From: Astrothelium macrocarpum
Taxonomy: Eukaryota > Ascomycota > Dothideomycetes > Trypetheliales > Trypetheliaceae
Direction of reading: 5' to 3'
DNA length: 64,000 bases
Assembly: GCA_021030915.1 (NCBI GenBank)
Contig: JAGEMR010000073.1
Coordinates: 93,792-157,791, forward strand
Positions 56,460-64,000 of this stretch are shown piece after piece. Numbering within the stretch: the stretch's first letter is position 1; every line of letters begins with the position of its first letter. The position numbers and the translations under genes are program-made. The notes beneath the pieces are model-generated. The model did not search any database, had not been told where the DNA came from, and saw nothing but the letters and a program-made list of their open reading frames with translations.

Positions 56460-59400
56460 TCATTTGATGCTACTCGCAATACCTGCAATCCATTTGTCGT
56501 AGTAGTCAATATATTTGTTGTAGGAGTCAACCCATTTGTCGTAGAAGTCATAAGCATTGTTCGATTCTGCAGCATCAGCACTTGCCTCGTTGGGGTCCGT
56601 TTTGTTATCTTCCAGAATTTTCACTCCCAGTCCCCAGAATTTTTCTCTTTCTTCCTCTGATATTGTATCCTTCGCCAGAATCTCTGTCTCTATGCCGTGC
56701 TTCCAATGTTCCTGAAGAAATGTTGTAAATGGTAGTGCCAGGCCGTGAAATTGATTCATGAACTGCTCGACAAGACAATTTAGCTTATGGATTAATAGCG
56801 ACTCTTCGTGATGAATTTCGTAGATCTCAGCTGAGTCCAAAAGATACGTCATCTTACTGTCGTCTGACATCTGGCGTAGCACGAATGATCTATGCTTGCA
56901 ACAAGTGTGCGTCAATCCCAGTGCCGAGAAGGTAAGAAAACGGACGACATCCTCCTCAATTTGCTGTCCCTCAAGACTTTCGAGTAATATTGTTATCGAG
57001 TTGAAGAGTTCGGTAACCATAGGTTCTTGTTTCCAATACTGTGGTTCGAAAATCGATGTCATGTGGCCGGTGCCAAGAGCGCCTTTAAGAGCCAGGGTGA
57101 TAGGTCGACAGCCGCCAGAAGAGCAAGCACAATCGCAGGGGTCTGAGGCAGTATTCCCCAGGATCTCACGCCAAATTTTGCTGGATCCTAGCCTTGCAAT
57201 CGTAATTACATCCTCTGCGTTATAAAACTTGGCAAACGCGGAACGGAGGACATCAGTCCAGCACATAGAAGCTATTCTGTGAATCACTCGATATCTTCTT
57301 TGAGGGTCATATTCGACAGCTGTTTTGCCTTCAATATATCGAGAACATATATTCCTATCCAAACGAGCGCCTTTTGAAACGAGAAACTCAACGAGCCCGA
57401 AGAATTGTGCGAAGCAAAATTGGCTTTCATCCTCAATATATGCTGGGCGGTACACAGCCATGAGAGGCGTGATCTGTCGGAATTCTTGGTCGACATCCAG
57501 GAATCCGGCATCGTAAAAGGCTTTGGCGGCCTTTGGATGGAGTCCGCCTTGATGGAATATTCCGCCAAATCGAGGACAGAAGTACACCAAATCACTCGGA
57601 AGAACTGCATCTCTGAACCTTCCATGTCCGCGAAATTTTACGGGCATCGGAATATTGTTCGCATGAAGATAATGGAGTAATGACCAGGCTTTGGAGTCGA
57701 AGGACTCAAAACCCTCAATCTGAAGAGCTTGAACAGCATCGGCGGACAGACTTTGTAGAGCGAAATTATACAACTGCTCAAGTCTCTTCATGATTAAGGC
57801 AAGCACCATATCGCTGATCTTGGGATTAAGACCTTCCGTGCCCACGCAGAAACTCCAGTCAAAGTTGAACGTGAAATCGGCATCAGCTAAAAGTCTTATG
57901 GATTCAACGCAACCGAAAGCGATAGCATAATCCAATGGCGTGCTCCATTCTGGGTATGTAGCATTGTGTATACTCCGCCATGCTTGTTCGTCCACTGCTG
58001 CCAAAAGAATTTTAAGGCCTACTGGCCATCCAATTGCCAAATGTATTGCTGTGTGTCCAAAAATATTTCGTTCAATACTTAACAAGCTTGGCCGCTGCTC
58101 AAGTAATTTTTTCACCTGCATTTGGTCTTGTCGTAGCACGGCCATTGAGAGAACGCCACATTCCATTCCTATCTTCCATCAGCAATGTCAAACATTTTTC
58201 CAACACTCTTACCAGCCGCAAGGTCTTCACTTTGTTTCTGGGCGTTGAGAGTAACCTTGAACCCGTTCCACGGTTGTGATTCCATGGGGCCCAAGAACTT
58301 GTGGTGAAGGTATCGATACGACAAGTCGAATCCTTGTCTAGCCAGCCAGGATAGAATGTCAAGTGCTCCCCGGTTTCTATGGCTGAATGTGTCGTGAGAA
58401 CATTTTGTAAAACTGAAACTTGGTCCGACAAAAATATGCTGCGATATGGTATATAAAGGCGAGCTGGGTATTGTAAGATACAAATTTGATAATACGTTTG
58501 AAGAAAGTAATACCGAACATAGTTAATCTTAGGGTTCGGATCATCACCTCTAAATTCGACTCCCATTTCTACAAGTTCTCTGATAAGGCGTAAGAGTAAG
58601 TCCGCTGAGACATCCTTTTTGATCAATGAAAAAGTTGTCTATCAGATTAGCGCAACATTACTTGGGACATTGGTCAACAATCTACTCACATCCATGAGGT
58701 TGGATCCATCCTCCATAGTATCGCATGGTGATCCACGACCGCTTTGGAAAACTATTCTCAAGTCTCGAATGCAACTTGAGATGCAATCGTCGTCTAAAGG
58801 AAAGAATTCTTTTGGCTCAAGAAAATACCTCCGTAAAATTTTAAAGGATGGCGCATCTTTTGGAACTACATATCTGCAACTCAAATTTTGTGTAATACTC
58901 AATCCAGAAGTCAGCGCGTAAGGGTTTGTGCCAAACTGTATAGATCCGAAGATCTGGAATCTTTGGAGAAGTAACAAGTCGACTCGATAGTTTGTGTCTT
59001 TTCTGGAGCTGTACCACAATGGAAAAGCTCGATCGTGAATCAAATAGGTCTCTCGTTGCTTGTTGAATACACGCTTAAATGACGGATAGAAGTTCTCGTC
59101 ACCAACGGCTGGGTTGCAGTTGCAAAGAGCTGGGTTTTCGCGTAATGAAGGATGGACGCTCCGTTTTGCCCTCCTTTGACTGGGACTTGAAGAATTTTGG
59201 CCGAATAGAGTATGTTGATCTGCTTCAAGTCGTAGTGCAGACTGAAGTTGCGCGAGTGATTGTGCTAAGATTTTGAGCCGAATTTTTTGTTCTTGCATAG
59301 CATCGATTTGCTTCTGATGAAGCAAATGAGAGGATCTCATATCGTCACGAATAGCAACGGAACATCGTGATATCGTCTTGTCAATAGAGTCGGTAGAGTA

Positions 59401-60065
59401 TTCAATTTGTTGGGCTAAGGACGATGTTATAGAGCTTTCAGATGCCGATAACCCTTGATACAGCTCCTTAGCGAATGACTCTGTAATTTGTACACTGGCG
59501 TCTTGAATATTTCCTAGCACACGATTGTGCATTGTGTTACTCTCAAGACGAACGTTTTCAACGGCTTCTAAGTGGTTGAGAGCGAGGTCACTGATATGAT
59601 ATTAGCCTTACATATATGATTAATTGGGGATGGTACATGCATGGAAAAAACCTGCAAAGCAGTGTCGACGTTCCCACGAAATGCGAGCATGATCTCTCTC
59701 AATTCATCAAGTGCCCTCTTTTCAAATGGAAACTTCAGTTTGGGAACCATATCTTTTGCTTTTCCTTTAAGTCCACCCGTCTGTCCAGTGATGTACTTGT
59801 CGCTTAGACGGATAACAGAATCGATATGTTTCATACAGTCTTGGATAATAGCCTTCCCTTGTTGAAGAATTTTAGGGTCGCAGGGAATGTTTTGTTGTAG
59901 CCTTTTATCTAGATCCTTGAGTACCTGTTTTAGCCCTTGAGTGAGGGTCATCAACGCTCGAACATCCTCATCTTGGTTTTTCCATGAGTGGCAGTATTTG
60001 ATTATGCCATCACAGACAGTAATGCCGAGAGATAGAACACCGACGATGGTGCCGGCGGCGTCCAT
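56460..60065 (-). CDS. STAND-type N-terminal domain / ankyrin-like protein (~1,100 aa, 5 exons)
   Basis: Exons are 60065-59652, about 59541-58690, 58614-58514, 58463-58213 and 58168-56460. The last three junctions close in phase with good splice sites (GTGAGT; CTAAT branch; GTATTA; GTAAGA). The protein starts MDAAGTIVGVLSLGITVCDG, the fungal N-terminal domain of STAND/NLR-like proteins. Helical and coiled regions follow, then YVVPKDAPSFKILRRYFLEP and IRDLRIVFQSGRGSPCDTME. Ankyrin-like repeats include NIFGHTAIHLAIGWPVGLKI and WSTPLDYAIAFGCVESIRLL. A Cys-rich DPCDCACSSGGCRP motif lies near the C-terminal region. No NACHT/NB-ARC loop is visible. The first intron is uncertain. The natural sites CAG|GTTTTT and ATATCAG put TGA in frame; only a downstream AG (before 59541) restores phase. 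Confidence 0.75.
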
Positions 60066-60310
60066 GATGGTGAATTTGTAGTGCGCAGACACTATGACCT
60101 GCACATGCAAGCACTGGTCGAGACTTTACTTAGTTGAAAAGATAGGCTGAGAGCCACGGTTTTTAGAAAGATAAGGTAGCTTATGGCGAGGGTTTCCCAG
60201 ATAACTCGCGCTGGAGGAGTTAATTGTGTCATAGAGTGAATAGCCGAGACAAAATGGTGAGTCGGCGGGGATGTTTGATTAGGCTGAAGCGAAAAAGGAA
60301 ACAAGTAGGA

Positions 60311-60350
60311 GTGCGCCCTAGGTCCCGCACAGCCCTAGATCGCGCACACT
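60311..60350 (+). repeat. Transposon end with 17-bp doublet (CCCTAG..GCAC)
   Basis: CCCTAGGTCCCGCACAG at 60316 is followed by CCCTAGATCGCGCACAC at 60333, a period of exactly 17 bp, at the boundary between normal and AT-rich DNA. It is probably the left end of a degraded element. Confidence 0.6.
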
Positions 60351-60794
60351 CGAATCAATTCTCAACATCAAATATTCGAATCTAATTATTTCAATAATAA
60401 TATCGAATTATATAATTTTATTTAAATAGATCAATAATATAAATTTATAAATTTTGAATGAATTTTTTTTTTTTTTAATTTAAAAAATATTATAATATTC
60501 ATTTTAATTTTTTTTAAATAAATTTGATCAAAAAATATTTTTATTTTATTTATAATTTTTTTATTTATTTATATAATAATTTAAATATTTTTAAATATTT
60601 TTTATTAATTTGATTAATTTGATTTATTTTTATAAAATTTAATTTATAATTATTTATTCATTATTTATTATTCATTATTTAATAATTTTTTATTTTTATT
60701 ATTTTTAAATAATTTATATTTTTTTTTATTATTATTGGATTTTTTTATAATTATATTTTTATTATATTTATAATTTAATTTTTATTTATTTATT

Positions 60795-60850
60795 AACGTA
60801 TCTGCATAGCGAGCGGAATAACATGACGAGCGGAATACCGTTCCGTATTT
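60795..60850 (+). repeat. Transposon end with 17-bp doublet (GAGCGGAATA)
   Basis: GAGCGGAATA occurs at 60811 and 60828, 17 bp apart, in a GC island preceded by TTAACGTAT. It is a likely element end inside the AT-rich block. Confidence 0.55.
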
Positions 60851-61694
60851 GTACGAATTTTTCTTTTTGATGCGAATTTTTTTTATATATAAAAATAAAA
60901 ACGTTTTTTAAAAAGAATAGAATAATTATGATTTTCGAAATTTTAAAAAAAGATTAAAAATTTAATATATGAAAGATTATTCAAATTTATGAAATTTTTT
61001 ATATAATATTAATTATTCGATATAATGATTGATAATTATGATATGATATTTCAATTAATTCAATAAATTTTATTAAAATAAAAAAAAAAGATTTTGAATT
61101 ATATTATAAATTTAATTAATCATGATTTTTTATTTAAATAAAATGATATATAAAATATGACTGATTATTTATATAAAATTTGAAATATATTATATATCAG
61201 ATTTTGATAAATTATAAATTTTATATAATAATAATCATTATTTAAAATATAATTTTAATAAAAAATTGATTATTAAAAAATATTAATTAAAAATTCTATA
61301 ATTATATAAAATTGATTTGATTTTATATATAATATAATCAATAAATATGAAATTATCAATATCGATATTTATAATTTTGATAAAATTAATTTTTTAATGG
61401 AAATATTATCATATATAAAAATTATGATTATTTTAGATCGTAAAAAAAGATTTTATATAAAATAATCTGATAATCGAAAATGGATTTTAATAATTCAGAA
61501 TATTTATATAAATAATTAAATATTATTTTCATATATTATTATAAAAAATAATTTTTTTTTTTGATATATAAATAATGAATTTTTTATTATTTGACGAATT
61601 TATTCAAATATAAATGATTGAATAATAAATAAAATTAATTTAAATTGATTATAATATTTTAAAAAATTTATAAAATTTTATATAATTAATAAAT

Positions 61695-61765
61695 AGAGTC
61701 AACCCCCACCGCTTGGCGCAAACCATCGTTTGGCGCACGTATTATATGCGCTCCGTTTGTAACGA
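61695..61765 (+). repeat. Transposon end with 17-bp doublet (TTGGCGCA)
   Basis: TTGGCGCA occurs at 61713 and 61730, 17 bp apart, followed by a second small GC island ATATGCGCTCCGTTTG. It is probably the end of another degraded element. Confidence 0.55.
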
Positions 61766-61840
61766 ATATTAATTAATCATAATTATTAAAAATTCTTCAA
61801 AAAATATAGAATATGAAAATTAAATATAAATTATTATTAT

Positions 61841-63677
61841 TAACGTGTTGGATCAGCGAAGCGGCCATATCAGCGAAGCGGCCGTTTTTTCTTGGCACCA
61901 CCATTTCATGAATTATCACAACATACAATAATAACGCAAAATATTATTGATTCAATAAGAAGGCAGAATTGATCTTACATTCTGAATTTACAAATCTAGA
62001 CAATTTAAAAATCTACGATTTATTATAACGGTGTTTAATTTCAGATATCAATAATTTTTTAATCAATTATATGAAATTTCTTTCCGATCTATCATTTAAT
62101 CCAATTATTCAAAATTTACAATAAATAAAGAAAAAATTATTATTCAATATATTCTCAATTTAAATTCAAAAGGATTTATATTCTGATTATATGAAATATT
62201 AGATATGATAGATAAAATACTAAATATACGTAATAGAAAATCAATAAATAAAAAATGGATTAAAAAATTTATAATATATTCTGATGAATTAAAAATGGCT
62301 TTCAATCGAATAAAAAATCGATAAAAAATATTATAAAAGAATTCAAAAATCATAAATATATAATTTAAATTGATTGAAAAAATAAAAATCAAATATGGAA
62401 TATTTAATAATAATATTTATAATTTTAATAAAACTGATTTTTAAATAAATATTATCGGATTAATAAAAATTATTATTAATATCAAAAAACGTATTCAATT
62501 TTAATTTATTTAATCAAATAATCATGAATGAATTATTATAATTCAGAATATTTATATTATTAGATATATAATTCCATCATTCATTATTTATAAAAGACAT
62601 ATTCATATTTTTATCTGATATAAAGAAATAGATATATCTTCTATTTAAAAATTTTCAGTTTTTAAAAACGACTGGATCAATAATATATTTAATTTGGAAT
62701 AATTAAAATATTTTAATATATATATAAAAACACATCAAATTAAAAAATATTAGCTATTTATTTTAGATAATCATAAGAATCATTTCAATCAGAATTTCAA
62801 AAATTTTTATTTTAAAAATAAAATTTTTACATTTTATATATCATCTCATTCTTCATATATCTTTCAATTTTTGAATATGATTTATTTTGCGCTTTTAAAA
62901 TTAAAATATTTCTAAAATATATAGAATTTGACGTATTGATATATCTTTCATATTAATAAAAAAGACTTCTTTCTAATTTTTAAAAACGCGTTTTTTGATA
63001 TATTTATGAAAAAAAATTATCAAAAAATTTTTAAAATATCAGAATTAGTTCCAATTAATACGTAAAAAATATTAGATCGTTTGAATATATGATTATATAT
63101 ATCATCAGAACCCCTTTTATCAGAAATAATATAATAATCAAAAATTCCAAATAATATTCATAAATTTGAATCATAATATAAATTTATAAATAATTCTTTT
63201 ATTTGATTATTTTTAGAAATTAGAAACGGATTTTCATAATTTATAAAAAATATCAAATTGATATTATATCAAAATATATTTCAAATTTTCCGTATTACAG
63301 AATTTGAAAAATAATTAAAAATAATAATTAAATAAAAAAAACGTAAAAAAAAACGGATTCAATATAATGGTATAATAGAATATAATATAAGAATAATACA
63401 GATCGTTACAGATACGTCTAAAATATTATAATTATTTAAAAAGGTTCGAAATGGTGATGATCAAAAAAGAATTCAATCAATTTTACAATATTATGAAAAT
63501 TATGAAAAGACAGGACATAATACACGCATTTGTCAAAAGAATATTGAAGAATTTGCAGAATCTGATACAAGTCTAGAATCTGTAGATTGGGATTTGGATA
63601 GTGATAAAAATAATGATTGAAAAATATGAGATGGTGGTGCCAAGAAAAAACGGCCGCTTCGCTGATCCAATACGTTA
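61841..63677. mobile_element. 1.8-kb pogo/Fot1-like DNA transposon, RIP-inactivated
   Basis: The left end and the inverse of the right end share TAACGT.TTGGATCAGCGA, AGCGGCCGTTTTTTCTTGG and CACCACCAT(T/C)TCAT. The left end has an extra 17-bp unit (CAGCGAAGCGGCC at 61854 and 61871), which the right end lacks. The interior is AT-rich, with a transposase C-terminus still legible near the right end. A pogo/Fot1 (CENP-B-like, DDE_1) assignment rests on the zinc-knuckle tail and element layout. Confidence 0.75.
63474..63620 (+). pseudogene. Remnant C-terminus of a DDE transposase with mutated zinc knuckle
   Basis: The last 48 codons before the right terminal repeat read YYENYEKTGHNTRICQK, then an acidic Ser/Asp tail ending in TGA. 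Fungal pogo-type transposases often end in a CxxCGKxGHNxRxC zinc knuckle and an acidic tail. Here the first two Cys positions are Tyr (TAT) and two Gly positions are Glu (GAA), each explained by one G-to-A change. The rest of the transposase upstream is unreadable. Confidence 0.7.
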
Positions 63678-64000
63678 TATATTTTAAAAATTCATTTTTA
63701 TTAATTTATAAAATTATATAATAATTTGAAATTATTGAATCGATTTTAAAATATAAATTTAACGGAAATATTTTATATATTAAAAATCAATAATAATAAT
63801 AATTTTTTATAAATTTTAAAGAATTAATTTTAATATATTTAATTAAATAGATTATTATTTTAAAAATATCAATTATATATTTATTATTATTTGAATTTAC
63901 GCAATTAATACGTTTTAAATATATTAAATATATATCATATAAATAAATTATTTATATTATATTTAAATCAATCAATTATAATTAGATTAATTATTTTATC

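Larger units (their letters stand above)
60300..64000. repeat. AT-saturated block of nested, RIP-damaged transposons
   Basis: From about 60360 to the end of the window the sequence is almost entirely A and T, apart from short GC-rich islands that are transposon ends. There is no long frame. This is the usual appearance of a RIP-affected repeat region in Pezizomycotina. Confidence 0.85.

Noticed and set aside
62144..62392. 82-residue frame in the AT-rich block
   Set aside because: Phe/Ile-rich product of A/T composition only.

Overview
The window looks like a chromosomal segment of a filamentous ascomycete (Pezizomycotina; a leotiomycete-type fungus is my guess, not shown). The reasons are short introns of about 50-130 bp with GT..CTAAC/CTGAC..AG signals, fungus-specific families (HET domain, fungal rhodopsin-like membrane protein, HAM1-like protein, STAND/ankyrin-type protein), and AT-saturated blocks of dead transposons with G-to-A/C-to-T damage of the kind left by repeat-induced point mutation (RIP). 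Splice junctions were built by hand; where exon phases close and the total is divisible by three, this is stated.

Layout. 1-8 kb is gene-poor: a possible tiny Cys-rich gene, a broken fungal rhodopsin-domain gene (about 4.2-5.8 kb), and an intact two-exon single-pass Cys-rich membrane protein (6.85-7.73 kb). 8.8-33.9 kb is the conserved core: an MFS drug/ammonium-type transporter, a seven-exon HAM1-like protein, DOT1 H3K79 methyltransferase, eIF4B, a Tim17/Tim22-like membrane protein divergent from eIF4B, a PTC1-like PP2C phosphatase, the SNF1-kinase gamma subunit SNF4, and an unrecognised Pro/Ser-rich secreted-type protein whose intron carries about 100-bp tandem repeats.

34.7-41.1 kb is the most unusual part. 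The two halves of an ML-domain (NPC2-like) lipid-binding protein lie on the minus strand 5.9 kb apart. Between them is a 5,785-bp segment bounded by 51-bp terminal inverted repeats (46/51 matching). Removing it leaves a normal 131-bp intron and an in-frame 167-residue protein. The segment carries no recognisable transposase but three passenger genes: a membrane-protein fragment, an H...NNCQ papain-like-fold membrane protein, and an intact salicylate-hydroxylase-like FAD monooxygenase.

41.4-43.9 kb is a pseudogene with five in-frame stops. 44.1-48.2 kb is a DNA transposon with about 150-bp terminal inverted repeats and an AT-degraded core. 48.5-60.1 kb is an accessory block: an NAD(P)-dependent reductase, then three minus-strand genes, namely a multi-pass membrane protein, a HET-domain protein and a STAND-N-terminal/ankyrin-type protein. 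The last three resemble fungal allorecognition or immune-type genes. 60.3-64 kb is an AT-rich graveyard of transposons. Four of their ends each carry a GC-rich motif repeated twice at exactly 17 bp, and one contains a RIP-damaged zinc-knuckle transposase tail.

No rRNA, tRNA or CRISPR feature could be supported.
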